Part shown: positions 33,616 through 45,876 of the stretch, one piece after another
Numbering within the stretch: the first letter of the stretch is position 1
Layout: each line of letters begins with the position of its first letter
Assembly: GCA_026214975.1 (NCBI GenBank)
Contig: JAOBSW010001197.1
Coordinates: 62,001-126,000, forward strand
Length of the DNA: 64,000 bases
Source: Gentiana macrophylla
Taxonomy: Eukaryota; Streptophyta; Magnoliopsida; Gentianales; Gentianaceae
Direction of reading: 5' to 3'
Notes under the pieces: model-generated
The model's input: only the letters and a program-made list of their open reading frames with translations
What the model was told of the DNA's origin: nothing
Database searches by the model: none
Program-made: the position numbers and the translations under genes

Positions 33616-34830
33616 TGTTATGAAATCTATGCGGGAACGCAATGAATTTAAAATGTATTTCCTATCGACCCAAGATCGACTTCGTTTAAGCAATAAACAT
33701 ATAAGCTAGTAGATGGTGGTTACCTTGGTTGATCTAAAAGATCGACGCTTTGACCGCTCTAAGGAGAGTAGTTCGCATGAGCCACCCAAGTGTTCGGCCT
33801 CTACCGCTAGTCCACACGAACTGCCCGCCGGAATCTCATCATGGATTGCTATTGGAAAACTCCGGTTGCTAGACCGGCATGTTTCCCCTCTCTCCAACTC
33901 TTTATAGGATGCTCTCTATTTTACACAAGAGCTATTAGCTCTTGGAATTGTGATGTACAAAAGAGCTTGACACCCACCTCCCTTTTATAATCGATGTGGC
34001 GCCCCAGATAGAGTAGAGGAGAAGAAAACCTTTTTCCAATAAAATAAGGAAAATATAATTGATTGATTTATATCATTTAATTTAATATCTTATATTAAAT
34101 AAATCTAGGATATTGTCAATATCTTATATTGATTATATTTATCTTGTTACCATAAATCTATTTTTTTCCAAAATCAACTAATATCTAATATTAATATTAT
34201 GGTAATCTTATTAATTAAATTGCACAAACCAAATGTATCCAATACATTAAAGATTGCTCCATTCATTAGCTAATACACGTGTGTCATACACACTTAAATT
34301 TTGGCGATATATATTTAATTAATAATATAGTACTATGATTAATTAATTTGCAAAATACATGTGTATCATATACACATAATAATTTCGACATACATACATC
34401 ATATGTATTTTTAATTAATCAATATAATTAATATCTTGTATTATATGTATTCATAATAAATAAATACCACAATATTAATTTACTACTATAACCTTTATAG
34501 TCTTGAGATAAATTTTCCTTATATAGTTATCATCTATAACCACATTTTAATCCAGCTAGATGTTCATATGTGTGTGACCAGATAGGCTTCCGAATATGTT
34601 GGCCGTAGACACAAAGTGTAAATTACGAAAATGCCCTTCATGCCTAACGATCACGGGATAGCGTCTAGAAACACACCATGACCCACAATCATCGGAAGAG
34701 TCAAATGCAATGACTACTACCTTTCATGTGAAACAGTTACCGTGTAACTTACAATCCTATCGCTGTAATAATATCAATACGATTGTATCTCGAGTGTCGA
34801 TACATTAACGATCATATCTTATAATCTGGA
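33616..34830 (-). mobile_element. C3: family-C LTR fragment, minus strand (left part)
   Basis: Starts TGTTATGAAATC, the complement of the family-C LTR end, right after a GTATT that may be its target duplication in C2. Runs to CTGGA at 34826-34830, where element E was inserted; it continues at 58435. Confidence 0.8.
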
Positions 34831-36387
34831 TGTTTATGGTGATTTTATACGATTTATTATGATATATTTTATAACAATTTCTTCCATATTCGTATTATTT
34901 GCATAGAAAATGAGTGTTTAATTGATTTATTGAGTAAGTGAAGTTTTAAATGAATTATTCGCAAAATTGGCTAAATTATGTGTTTTAATGATGGTTTTAT
35001 GTTTATTTGGATTATATTACATTTTTGCGATGTTTTAATGACTTGTAGATGCATATTTTCGATTCAAAAGATGATCAAGTCGGATTTAATTGATGAGAAA
35101 GAGATAAGGATGGAATTGGCTAGAAGAAAAGAGATAAAGTTGAAGATTTCGAATTTGGATCACAATCGAACGCAGCGTTCGAGTTCCGCCGGTTGGACGG
35201 GCGCTTGATCAAGTGAACGGGCATCCAGAGGTGCAAAATCGCATGAGTCTTGAGATATTTGAGGAATCAAGCGCCTGCACTCCATTGAACGAAAGCGCCC
35301 AAGACAGAAAATCGATTCGAGAGAGTTCAAGAAGTACCGGACGGGCGCTCACCTTTCGCACGGGCGCCCTAAGCCGACATCAGTAAACCGACTTTGAAAT
35401 CTATATAAAGCAGCCGTTTCCTGGACCAAACACATCATACATTCGAACCCTAAACCCTAGGGGCGGCTCAGTTTTTATAGTTTTTAGTTTTCTAGTAGAT
35501 TTAAACACCTTTTATGCACTTTTTACTCAATAATTCGATCTTCAAGAGGATGCTAAGAGGCTAGACCTCTATTGAACAAGAGTTGTGAAGCCATCCGACC
35601 AACAATTCGGTTTCGATTCTTGATTATCTTGTGAGTTTTTAATTCAAGTTGTATCTTTATTATGTTTATCTTGATTTTCTGCAAATTTATATCGAAAGAT
35701 CCTTGCATGTTGATTGTTTATATTGATGAAAATCTTGTTAAACCCTAGATCACCATAATAAAGATTAGATTTTTAACCTATAAAATAACGAGAGTTAATT
35801 AGGTTGAATTTCTAGATAACTAGATTGAGAAATCTTACACCTTTGCTTTGAAAGTAATAATCTTTAAAATCGAGAGATAGAAGATTAAGAAACGAAATTT
35901 TCTAAGAAATTAGGAGTTCATACCTTTGATTTGGTGAATCACAACTTGGTTAGAAATCACGAGATAACCTGAATTGAAATTGAATGTTGTAGGATAGGTG
36001 GATCAATTGCTTGTTCGCTCAGAACTTATTGATTAAAACCCTTTGAACTTGAATTGTTTAGCCTAGTTCGCCTTTTTTATTGCATATTAGGATTAGATTT
36101 AGTTTAATTGGTTCGCAATCTTATTTTCCTGGCTTTAGATCTTGATCTTCATTCAAATTTTATGTTCGTTATCTTTCTCGTTAGTTATTCCCCTGCTTTA
36201 ATTTCGTGATCTTTTTAGTAGTAATCGTGACATAGTTAGGTTAGAAATAAAAACTAGAATTCACAACCCCGATTCCCCGTAAGATCGACCGGTATCAACC
36301 TCTTTACTACGATCCTTGCACTTGAGGGTAAGCCGGATTTATAAATATTATTACTTGTTTATTTTGCATTAGATAAATCCGTGAACA
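34831..36387 (+). repeat. Element E 5' LTR (1557 bp)
   Basis: TATA box TATATAAA near 35402-35409. Immediately upstream (35195-35372) are four or five copies of the ACGGGCG-type motif. Pairs with 56877-58429. Confidence 0.88.
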
Positions 36388-36393
36388 AGTTTT

Positions 36394-36411
36394 TGGCGCC
36401 GTTGCCGGGGA
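36394..36411 (+). promoter_or_regulatory. Element E primer binding site
   Basis: TGGCGCCGTTGCCGGGGA, the standard primer site of plant Athila-like elements, six bases after the LTR end. Confidence 0.85.
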
Positions 36412-36836
36412 ACCGGACGGTTGTCTAGTTTTTATTTTCTTGTTTTAATTTTATTTTTCGTTTTTAATCTTCTTAGTTAGTTATATTTAGGTTATTAGGG
36501 TTTTTAGTAGTTAGGTTTTGTGACGTGCAATTAGGTTTTCCTAAATTTGTTTCGTTTTTCCCCTATCTCTTTTCTCGCCTTCTTTCTAGTTTCTGCTCCG
36601 CTTTTCTTTCTAGCAAACGGGCGCCTGGGTGGTGAACGCCCGTCCGGTCTATTTTTATAACTCTATTCATTTATTCTATTAGTTAGACGAAAGCGTCCGG
36701 TTATCCGAACGCCCGCCCTGCTTTCATCTTTCAGCAGACGCCCGCCCAAAGAAACTTGGACGCACGCCTGGTCTGCCTCGCCATTTTTTCCCTATCTGCT
36801 CGTTCTCGTTAGACAACTAGAATTTGGTCTCGGTTT

Positions 36837-38408
36837 ATGCAAACTCGGAGTCAAAAGAGGCCACTACTCTATACCCCTGACCTCGAGCGGACCATAGTCC
36901 GACCAAACAGGAGAAGGCTACGTTTTCCGGACCTCCTTGACGAAGAGAACGTAGTCGATCGAGATATCGAGCGAGATCTAGCTCGAGAAATCGAGAATAT
37001 AGTCATAATGGTCGCCAAGATAGACGACGCTGGTCGATTACGCCATGCCCTGGCGGTCGTGTGGTCAACCCGCTATCGTTCTACCACCATCATCGCACCT
37101 ACTTTTGAATCAAACCGGGCTCATTCAAATGATGCAAAGATGCATCTATCTTCCACGGTTATCATCGAGAAAATCCTCATACTCACTTACACACGTTTCT
37201 AGAAATATGCGGTACAACTCGCTTCCAAGGAGTAAGTGAGGATGCTATAAAGCTGAAACTGTTCCCATTTTCTTTAAAAGGAGAAGCTAAAGAGTGGCAT
37301 GTCTCTCTCCCCGCTGAATCTATTACCACCTGGTCTGAACTTGAAAAAGAATTTTTAAGTCAATATTTTCCACCTTCAAAGACAAACCCAGTGTTTAAAC
37401 GACATTTTCACGTTTCTATCGTAAAGAAAATGAGTCATTTTTCGAATGTTGGAAGAGATTCAAGTCTCTTCTCAGAAAGTGTCCCCATCATGGCTTGCCG
37501 CTACAGAGGCAAGTCAACACTTTTTTCATCGGATTGACCGAGCTCACGAAGGGCATGGTCAATAGTTCTTCGGTGGGGCATTTTTGAAGAAAACACCTGA
37601 AGAGGGGTGGGCATTGTTCGAGGACATTGCTAGATATAATTATGCTCCCTCTTATCAAGCCATTCAAGCACCTCCTCCTCCTCCTAAGGTTGAGGAAGTG
37701 AATATGCAAAGTTTGATCGCCATGCTGCAGAAGCAGATGGCAACATCTCAAATTTCCAATCCGATCAATCAAACTTCCTTCTCCACGTAACTCTCGTGTT
37801 CTCGTATTGTGATAATTTGCCGCCGACCGCCATATGATTGGCCAAAGTGTCAATTTAATCCCTCGCCTCCCTATCAAGTTAATGCTGTTTCATGATTATG
37901 GGACATGTGATAATCAAGTCACATGTCGAATTCAGACGATGTGGGGCACACTTCATTTCGCCCTATGAACAGACAAAGCTGTCAAGTGAATGCGTTCTTT
38001 GGCCACCCAATCGAGGTTGAATCAATTCTTCGCCAAAATAATTTTCAAAACCAAGGTTTCGGCCGTAATCCAAGTTTTAATCAAAATTCAACTTTCAATC
38101 CAAATCAAAACTTAAATCGAAACCCTGGTTTGAATCAGAACCAAAGCAATAATTTTTCCAATACAAATCAAAGGTTCAATCAGAGTTGGCCTACCAATTC
38201 TAATTCTGCTTTTCCGAATCGGTCCAGCCAGCCATATTCACAGAATCTCCAAAACTCTCAAGGCCCCTCGTACTCAAGTGATATCAAAGCTCAATGGGAC
38301 TCCTTTAGGGATGAGCAAAATAGATCAATGAAAAATCTTGAGAGGCAAATCGGGCAGATTGGTGAACAGCTTAGCTTTCTACACCCCAGGCACCGCCACT
38401 TCACGTAA
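36837..38408 (+). pseudogene. Element E gag
   Basis: ATG at 36837 opens a basic N-terminus (MQTRSQKRPLLYTPDLERT). After frame breaks near 37150-37200 come the Athila gag core FLEICGTTRFQGVSEDAIKL and FSLKGEAKEWHVSLPAESIT (37195-37330), FFPPSKT-like sequence, a shift near 37400-37560, KTPEEGWALFEDIARYNY (37587-37640), and an Asn/Gln/Phe-rich tail with repeated NPNQN/NQNQ words (38040-38240) ending in a helical RSMKNLERQIGQIGEQL. At least three shifts make it inactive. It would form the virus-like particle shell. Confidence 0.8.
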
Positions 38409-38410
38409 AA

Positions 38411-39720
38411 GAATCCAAAGGGTGGTCAAGTTGCTCAAACCGATTTGAAAAATGGCCAATGCACTCGACTCGCACCTTCAATCCCATACGGCAGAGAAGA
38501 GGCCGGCATGATGAATTTAGGAAGTGGTACTCAACTAAGTGGTCCTCCTCACTAGGAAAAACACTAACCCCTCCTCGCCAAATGATAAGGCAGAGGGGAA
38601 GCCGAGCACCTACACTCCACTTTGGCCGAAAGAGAATACTACTGTGGTGATCCCGAGAGGTGAAAGAGTTGAAAGTCCTCGTGTGGTTGAACCCCGAGGA
38701 ATGAAGAAACAAGTGAGAGTCAGGAGGCTGATCCCCTGACTAGTACGAAGAATGAGAAGGTAGTAAGGTGGAAGGATTTGGAAGACAAAGCTATCAGTTC
38801 GTCCTCGAAGAAAGTCTTTTCTGAGAGTGATTTGAAAAAGCTTCCATTTCCACCTAGAAAGAGCAACATCTCCTTGAATGAGGATAAAAGTATGAAAAAG
38901 TGTCGAACCTTTCGAAAAATACTCAAAGTTAATCTTCCATTATCCGAGGTTTTGGTTGAGATCCCTAAGTATGCAAAATTCATCAAGGATGTTGTTTCTT
39001 CTAAGAAGAAATTAGCAGACATGGATCGGTTGATTGGTGAGGACTGTTCTATGATCAATTATGAAGATCTACCAACCAAGAGGGATGACCCTGGGAAATT
39101 TGTGCTCACATTGCTAATGGGAGGCCTAGTCTTCCCAAACTCCTTATGTGACCTGGTGCATCCATAAGCCTGATGCCATTGTCTCAGGTGCAAACAACTT
39201 GGTTTAAATGATCTTCTAGAACCCACTACCATGAATTTGCAATTTACGATTGATCTTCTAAGAAAGTCGCAGGATTTCAAGGACGTATTAGTTCAAATTG
39301 ATAAATTTACCTTTCCCGTTGATCGGCACGCCCTAGACATTGAAAAGGATGAAAATGTCCCCTCGATACTTGGAAGACCCTTTTCGTCTCATGCGCTAGA
39401 GCCCTCATTGACTGTGATGGTGGCAAAGTGACTATACGGGTGGGTGATCAAGAGGTAAGCTATAATGTCTCCAAATCCATTCAGAGACCCTCTGGTCCTC
39501 CAACCGGCTTTTCCATTGAGGATATGTCTGATGACTTCAATAATTACATGGAAAAGCAAGTCATGGCTGTTGCAACTAAATATGAGCGATTGGTTGATAA
39601 TTTGAATAATCATGGTGTGGTGAGTCTAGAGCAATTAGAGGTGAATTTGAGGATGAGTTGTTTAAAGGAGAAGTTTTGGCAAAGTGGGACCACTAAGTAA
39701 ACTCAATGATGTTGAGTTGA
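38411..39720 (+). pseudogene. Element E protease region
   Basis: A Lys/Glu-rich linker (38760-39060: KVFSESDLKKLPFPPRKS) leads to the Athila-type protease, recognisable by LCDLV.P (usual LCDLGAS) at about 39146, a stop at 39165, then LNDLLEPTTMNLQF and DIEKDENVPSILGRPF (39340-39385) and KVTIRVGDQEVSYNV (39424-39465). The Asp-containing active-site segment is mutated and frame-shifted. It would cleave the polyprotein. Confidence 0.7.
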
Positions 39721-39723
39721 AAA

Positions 39724-40635
39724 GTGGAGATCTCAAATCAAGTTTGGAAGACCCCTTACGGATCTAAGATCAAGTCGTTGCCTAAACATCTAAAGTATGT
39801 GTTTTTAAGAGAAGGTGACAAGCTTCCATTGATTATATCTACCAAGTCGTCTCGACTAGAAGAAATGAAGTTAATAAACGCCTTGAAAAAGAATGAGAAA
39901 GCCTTTGGGTGGCAAGCAGAGATATATCAGAGGATATCTCCGACATCCTGTATGCATAAGATCAAGACCAATGAGGGTGCGAAATGTGTTAGACAAATTC
40001 TGAGGAGGCTCAACCCTCATATGCAAGAGGTGGTTAAGAAAGAAATCATCAAACTTCTGGATATGGGTATCATTTATGCCATCGCTGATAGTGAATGGGT
40101 ATCCCCTACTCAGGTAGTTCCCAAAAAAGGATGGATTACTATTGAGAAGAATGAGAAGGGAGAAGAAATAGCATTGAGGCTTGTTACTGGTTACAGAGTC
40201 TGCATTGATTATAGGAAGCTCAATGAAGTAACCATGAAAGATCATTTTCCCCTTCCGTTCATTGATCAGATGCTTGAGCGTCTGGCGGGACACGCATTCT
40301 ACTGTTTCCTGGATGGATATTCAGGATATTTTCAGATACCCATCGATCCTGTTGACCAAGAAAAGACCACTTTCACTTGTCCCTATGGTACATTCGCTTA
40401 CAGGCGGATGCCATTTGGTCTTTGCAATGCCCCAGCTACATTCCAGAGATGTATGCTGGCTATCTTTGACGGGCTAGTTGAAAAGTGTATGGAAATTTTC
40501 ATGGATGACTTTTCGGTCTTTGGTCAATCTTTCGATGATTGCCTTGATAATCTTGACCGTGTCTTATCCAGATGTGTGGAAAAGAACTTAGTACTAAATT
40601 GGGAAAAGTGCCATTTCATGGTAGATGAGGAATAG
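39724..40635 (+). CDS. Element E reverse transcriptase domain (open for 303 codons)
   Basis: Longest open frame in the window. Preceded by the Athila linker PYGSKIKSLPKHLKYVFL. RT blocks follow: YAIADSEWVSPTQVVPKKGW, VCIDYRKLNEVTMKDHFPLP, FLDGYSGYFQIPIDPVDQEK, TFTCPYGTFAYRRMPFGLCN, and the catalytic box FMDDFSVFG (about 40498-40524; both Asp present, Phe replacing Tyr as in many Athila copies). It ends at a stop replacing the normal run into RNase H (HFMVDEE). As a lone ORF it is a piece of pol, not a separate gene; 39724 is simply the first Met in frame. Confidence 0.85.
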   Translation: MEISNQVWKTPYGSKIKSLPKHLKYVFLREGDKLPLIISTKSSRLEEMKLINALKKNEKAFGWQAEIYQRISPTSCMHKIKTNEGAKCVRQILRRLNPHMQEVVKKEIIKLLDMGIIYAIADSEWVSPTQVVPKKGWITIEKNEKGEEIALRLVTGYRVCIDYRKLNEVTMKDHFPLPFIDQMLERLAGHAFYCFLDGYSGYFQIPIDPVDQEKTTFTCPYGTFAYRRMPFGLCNAPATFQRCMLAIFDGLVEKCMEIFMDDFSVFGQSFDDCLDNLDRVLSRCVEKNLVLNWEKCHFMVDEE

Positions 40636-41337
40636 TTCTTGGCCACAAGATCTCCGCCAAAGGTATTGAGGTGGACAGGCCAAAGTAGAAGCTATCGAGA
40701 AGATGAGTTATCCTAAGAATGAATGTGCGAAGTCGAGGCTTTCTTGGACATGTCGCTTTATAGGAGATTCATTCAGACTTTTCCAAGATAGCCAAGCCCC
40801 TGCCTACACTACTTAAAGAAGACGCGTTTTATACGATTTTGATGAAAGTTGCAAGCAAGCGCTTGAGGAGCTAAAGAGTCGATTAATCTCTCTGACCGAT
40901 CCTTATTTCACTGACCGAATCTCCTTCGAGCTTATGTGCGATGCATCAAACTATGTCACAGTGCGATCTTAGGACAGAGAATAAAAGGGAAATTCCACCG
41001 ATCTATTATGCCAACCACACATTGAATCCGTCTCTTAAGTAAACTACACGACGATCGAAAAAGAATTATTGGCCGTAGTCTTTGCTATGGACAAGTTTCA
41101 GAGTTACTTGTTGGGTGCTCAAGTAGTTGTGTGGACTGATCACGCTGCTTTGCGATACTTGATGACCAAGAAAGAGGCTAAACCGCTTACTACGCTGGAT
41201 ACCGACCTACAAGAGTTTGATGTCCAAATCAAAGACAAAAAAGGCAAAGTGAAAACGTAGTGGTCGATCATGTCTCAAGAATGTTGAATGAGGAAAAGGA
41301 TGACCCGACGATATAGATCTTTACTTTCCTCTGGAAA
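40636..41337 (+). pseudogene. Element E RNase H domain
   Basis: After the RT stop the frame is shifted several times. Pieces recognisable are GHKISAKGIEV (about 40640), a stretch encoding LMCDASNY (about 40935), and VVFAMDKFQSYLLGAQVVVW followed by TDHAALRYL (41069-41160), the RNase H core of gypsy elements. It degrades the RNA strand during cDNA synthesis; not functional here. Confidence 0.75.
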
Positions 41338-41342
41338 ATATC

Positions 41343-42570
41343 ATGCTTATCGACGGTTGTCCTCCAGATGTTCCTTGGTATTCTTCCATCGTAAACTACC
41401 TTCATTCCCAATATCTTGATCCAGAATTGTCGTATCAGGAGAAGAAGAAATTCTTCTCGGATATGAAAACATTCGTGTGGGATGAACCTTACCTCTTCAA
41501 GATTTGTAAAGATGGTTTGCTGAGAAGATGTGTTCCCGAGTCTGAGCAACGTGATATAATTGAGCAATGCCACAGTGGACCCACTGGCGGTCATTTTGGT
41601 CCTTGGAAGACCGTTGCTAAGATATTTCAATCCGGTTTCTATTGGCCCACGATCTTTAAAGATACAGAAGCTTTCTGTAAAGCTTGTGATAGGCGTCAAA
41701 GAACCGGAACTTTAACAAGGCGTTTCGACATGCCATTGAAACCCATCCTCGAATGCGAAGTCTTTGATGTATGGGGCATCGATTTTATGGGACCATTGAC
41801 CATTCCCATCGTCTTGTGGAAATAAATACATCTTAGTCCGCGTGGATTACGTATCGAAATGGGTGGAGGCTCAGGCCACGACTCACAATGATCATAAGAC
41901 GGTCATGAAGTTTCTAAAGAAAAACATCTTCGTGAGATTCGGGTGTCCACGCGCCTTGATTAGTGATGAAGGGACACATTTTTGCAACCGACCCCTGGAG
42001 AAAGTGCTTGAGAAATATGGTGTCCGGCATAAAATTGGTACACCATACCATCCTATGAATATTGGTCAGGTTGAAAGAAGCAACCAAAGCTTAAAGAAGA
42101 TCCTGGAGAAAACAGTTAACAGTCATAGAAAAGACTGGAGTCTAAAGTTGGATGATGTACTGTGGGCATATCGAACTGCCTATAAGACCCCCATGGGTAC
42201 ATCACCCTATCAAATGGTTTATGGTAAACCATGCCACTTACCAGTCGAGTTAGAGCATAGAGCGTATTGGGCCACGAAGTTTTTAAACTTCGATACCCAA
42301 TCTTGTGGAAAACATCGATTGCAACAGTTGCATGAGATAGACGAATTTAGACTTCAGGCTTACGAAAGCGCCAGGATAAGTAAGGAAAAGACGAAACTCC
42401 TTCACGATGCCAAGATCAAGAAGCGAGAATTCCAAGTAGGGGAACAAGTTTTGTTATACAATTCCAGGTTACATTTGTTCCCTGGTAAGCTGAGGACACG
42501 ATGGTCCGGTCCTTTTGAAATTCTCCAAATCATTCCTCGGAGGTGTTTTAGAATCATGAGGTTATGGTGA
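41343..42570 (+). pseudogene. Element E integrase
   Basis: HHCC zinc region: QCHSGPTGGHFGPWKTVAK, YWPTIFKDTEAF, then CDRRQRTGT, where the usual CDRCQR has lost a Cys. Core: VWGIDFMGP (first Asp), a 1-bp frame break near 41812-41825, [29 protein letters not shown] (second Asp), [12 protein letters not shown] (Glu), so the D,D,E triad is present. The C-terminal GPFEILQ/RWSGPF segment (42500-42530) matches gypsy integrase tails. It would insert the cDNA. Confidence 0.82.
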
Positions 42571-42584
42571 CCGGCCGTTGCTGA

Positions 42585-42971
42585 GTGAATGGTCAGAGGT
42601 GCAAGCACTACATTGGTCAAGCCAAAGAACAACCTTTGATTGTTCGGTTCCTCGATATCCTCGGGTGTGGTACTTCAGAAGTCGATACATTTGACGAGTT
42701 TTCACTCGATTTGTTTTCTGCGGATGACAATAGTGGTCCCTCTGAAGAAGTTCTAGCTGGTAGTTGGGACATGGAAGAGTTTGAAAAGGAGCAAAAGCTG
42801 AAACGTCATCAGAAGAAGAAGAATTCAACCATGGGGAGGTTTAAACGTGTATGGAGAACAATTAAGGAGTTAACCCCATGTGTTAGGTGCTGTCTCTGCA
42901 GCCAAACTACTGACCAAAGCTTAAATAAGGTAGTGGATGGCAGAAAAATTAAATGGCCTGATCCAGGCTGA
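42585..42971 (+). pseudogene. Element E pol tail (post-integrase)
   Basis: An open frame of 128 codons with no clear domain: acidic centre (DEFSLDLFSADDNSGPSEE) and basic end. Position and composition fit the variable C-terminal extension of Athila pol. From 42972 to 43148 there is no further coding signal. Confidence 0.4.
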
Positions 42972-43148
42972 CCTTAAAATGTGTCGAGCTAACGACATTA
43001 ACCAATAGCGCCACTAGAGGGCATCCTAGATATCCCTTTTTAATATTAGATACTTTTGTTTTATACTTTTTATTGCTTTAGTTGTTTAAGTTTTTAGCCT
43101 TATTAAGCTTTTGTTTGTATCTCACGCGGTTTTAGCGTTGTTTTAGAT

Positions 43149-43264
43149 ATGGATTTCGGAGTTCTACCAGAGGAGTTACCTTTCCTGTGAGGATCCCACT
43201 TATTACCGTAGATGACGGACCGGGAGGGACTATCGTTTTGCACGTAGACTTTGATATTAGTACC
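43149..43264 (+). pseudogene. Element E accessory ORF1, 5' part
   Basis: Starts MDFGVLPEELPFL at 43149; a 1-bp shift moves to the frame RIPLITVDDGPGGTIVLHVD, which is cut by element D at 43264 and continues at about 52635. The combined product would be about 130 residues, Asp/Gly/Val-rich, not recognised. It sits where other Athila elements have extra or env-like ORFs. Confidence 0.5.
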
Positions 43265-45231
43265 TGTTGGAATAGTGTCCTAAACCCAATCGGGTTGGAC
43301 CGGATCCGACCGGGTCGGATCGTTTATACTATTTCTTTATGTTTATACATATATATTAAATGGCTTTTATGTTGTCATATATATGTTCTTTTAAAGAACC
43401 AATTATGAATTGTTATATGATAACGCCCTTAGTATTAAATCGTGATAGAGAAACCATGATAAGCGATTATGGTTGATGAGATCTCTAATCACTTTAATAA
43501 GTTTGATACTTAAATGTCTCTAGGTCGACGTACTATCAAACAGGGCATTGATAGTATAAACAGTTCTAGCACGTATTAGATGTCTTTCGCCTTTAGGGCG
43601 AGGATAGATCTCGCCTCATCGAAGTGTAGAGACACTTGGACCGTGACGTGGACGGTATTAGAGAATGCGACGCGTTAGATCGACCCACTTACGAGATAAG
43701 TGTCACACTATGTGACGGTTGTGTAATTATCCTTATGACCGAGTCTTCATGGCATCACGGTGTGGATTGTCATGCTTTGACACTATTGAGGTTTCAGCCA
43801 CGGGCGATCATGCGCGGTAGTGATTGGGTGATGACATCAAGCACGCGGAGTATACATGATTGGTCGTCCGGGAATCGCAGATCCTATGATTGGGATCGAA
43901 TATCCGAAATGGCCTTCTTATAAGGAATGTCTTACTCTCGTGAATCTTTGCAAAGTGGGAGTAAATGTGTTACTCGAGAGAGCATGATATCCAGATTATA
44001 AGATACGGTCGTTGATGTTTTGACACTCGACTAACTAACCGTATGGATATTATTACAATGATAGGATTGTAAGTTACACGGTAATCGCTTTCACATGAAA
44101 GGTAGTAGTCATTGCATTTGACTCTTCCGATGATCGGGGTCACGGTGTGTTGCTAGACGCTATCCCGTGATCGTTAGGTATGAAGGGCATTTTCGTAATT
44201 TGCACTTTGTGTCTCACGGCCAACATATTCGAAGCCTATCGGGTCACACACATATGAACATCTAGTCGGATTAAAATGTGGTTATAGATGATAACCAAAT
44301 AAGGAAAGTTTATCTCGAGACTATAAGGGTTATAGTGGTAAATTAATATGGTGGTATTTATTTATTATGAATAAATTAAATACAAGATATTAATAATATT
44401 ACATTAATTAAAGAATATTCCGGATGCCAAAATATTGGCTAAAGGTGGCGCAACATTGAAGTGTATATAGATACACTTGGATTGTGCAATTTAATTAATG
44501 GTATTACCATATATTAATATAAGATATTAATATATTAATATATATAGCTAACATGCGTGTGCTGTACATTGATGTACATGTGCACAATTTCATTGGTTAT
44601 ATTTATATATATATAGATTTATTTGTGTAATATATATGTGATATATACACATGTATAAATTGATTTATGGTAATAAAATAAAGATAGTCAATATTAGATA
44701 TTGACAATATCTTGGAATATTCAATATAAGATATTGACAATATTCTAGATTTATTTAATATGAGATATTATAATAAATGAGATAAATCAATCAATTATAT
44801 TTTCCTTATTTTATTGGAGAAAGGTTTTCTTCTCCTCCACTCTTGTGAGAGCGCCACTTTCCCTATAAATAGGAAGTGGGTGTCAAGCTCTTTGTACATC
44901 ATAATTCCAAGAGCTAATAGTTCTTGTGTAAAAATAGAGAGCATCCTATATGAGAGTTGGAGAGAGGGGAAAGGCCGGTCTAGCAACCGGAGTTTTCCAA
45001 TAGCAATCCATGATGGGATTCCGCGGCTGTTCGTGTGGACTAGCGGTGCAGAGGCCGAACACTGGGCGGCTCTATGCAGAACTACTCTCCAGACGGTCAA
45101 AGCGCCGATCTTTTAGATCAACCAAGGTAACCACCGTCTACTATCTATTTGTTTATTGCTTAAACGAAGTCGATCCTGGTTAAAAGGAAATAAAATTTTA
45201 AATTCGCTGCGTTCGCGTAGATTTCCTAACA
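43265..45231 (+). repeat. Element D 5' LTR
   Basis: TATA box TATAAATA at 44874-44881 between CCACTTTCC and GGAAGTGG. Matches 50662-52630; the main differences are one-base gains or losses in G/C runs. Confidence 0.88.
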
Positions 45232-45233
45232 AG

Positions 45234-45245
45234 TGGTATCGGAGC
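45234..45245 (+). promoter_or_regulatory. Element D primer binding site
   Basis: TGGTATCGGAGC, two bases after the LTR end and close to the tRNA-iMet complement. Confidence 0.8.
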
Positions 45246-45665
45246 GAGCCGAGCTTAAGCAATAAGCATGTTAAATTGCGAGTTAATTTTATCGCTTAAA
45301 TCACGTAATTAAAAGATGAAAGATTTTTGATTTGCAAAATTGATACATGAAAAAAAAAAAAAAAAGGGGGTCGGGTGGTGCTCGCCGACTAGCGGCGGCA
45401 CCACCACCGGGCGGCGGCCGGATGGCGGCGGCGGCGGCAAAGAGGCAACTCGCCGCCGGCAATCGGTTGACCGGTCAATGCCGGGCGGATCTCCAAATTT
45501 TTGTTTTGTGTATTTTGTGATTCAATATGGTTCATAGTTGTGATTAAAATCTCCTTTGTTTAGTTGTGTCACGTGGCTAACCAATGGTTCAAATAGTTTG
45601 GCCATGGGATGCCACATGGCATTAAAATAATAATGGCCTTTCCAAACTTTGTTTTGAATAGCTCA

Positions 45666-45876
45666 AGCCTCTTTCCAAATATTTGATTTGGGAAAAGGCT
45701 TCAGCTGCTGCAGCCACTTCCAAAATTTTGATTTTGGAAAGTGGCTGTGCTTTAAACCAAAATTATTTGGCCTTTCCAAATATTTGATTTGGAATAGGCC
45801 AGGTCCTTTTCAAATATTTGATTTGTAAAGGTTTAGCTTCAGCCACTTCCAAAATTTTGATTTTGGAAAGTGGCTG
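45666..45876 (+). repeat. Element D leader: array of five hairpins
   Basis: Successive inverted repeats at 45666-45700, 45711-45747, 45769-45800, 45805-45831 and 45840-45876 share the apex CCAAAT/ATTTG/ATTTGG or CCAAAATTTTGATTTTGG but have different lower stems (AGCCT/AGGCT, CAGCCACTT/AAGTGGCTG, GGCCT/AGGCC, CCTTTT/TAAAGG). It lies between the primer site and the decayed coding region. A GC-rich, GGC-repeat island (45367-45500) precedes it. Confidence 0.7.

Noticed and set aside
44340..44800. Long AT-rich stretches with TATTAATATAAGATATTAAT words as possible MITEs or origins
   Set aside because: They are part of every family-C LTR copy, in the same place.
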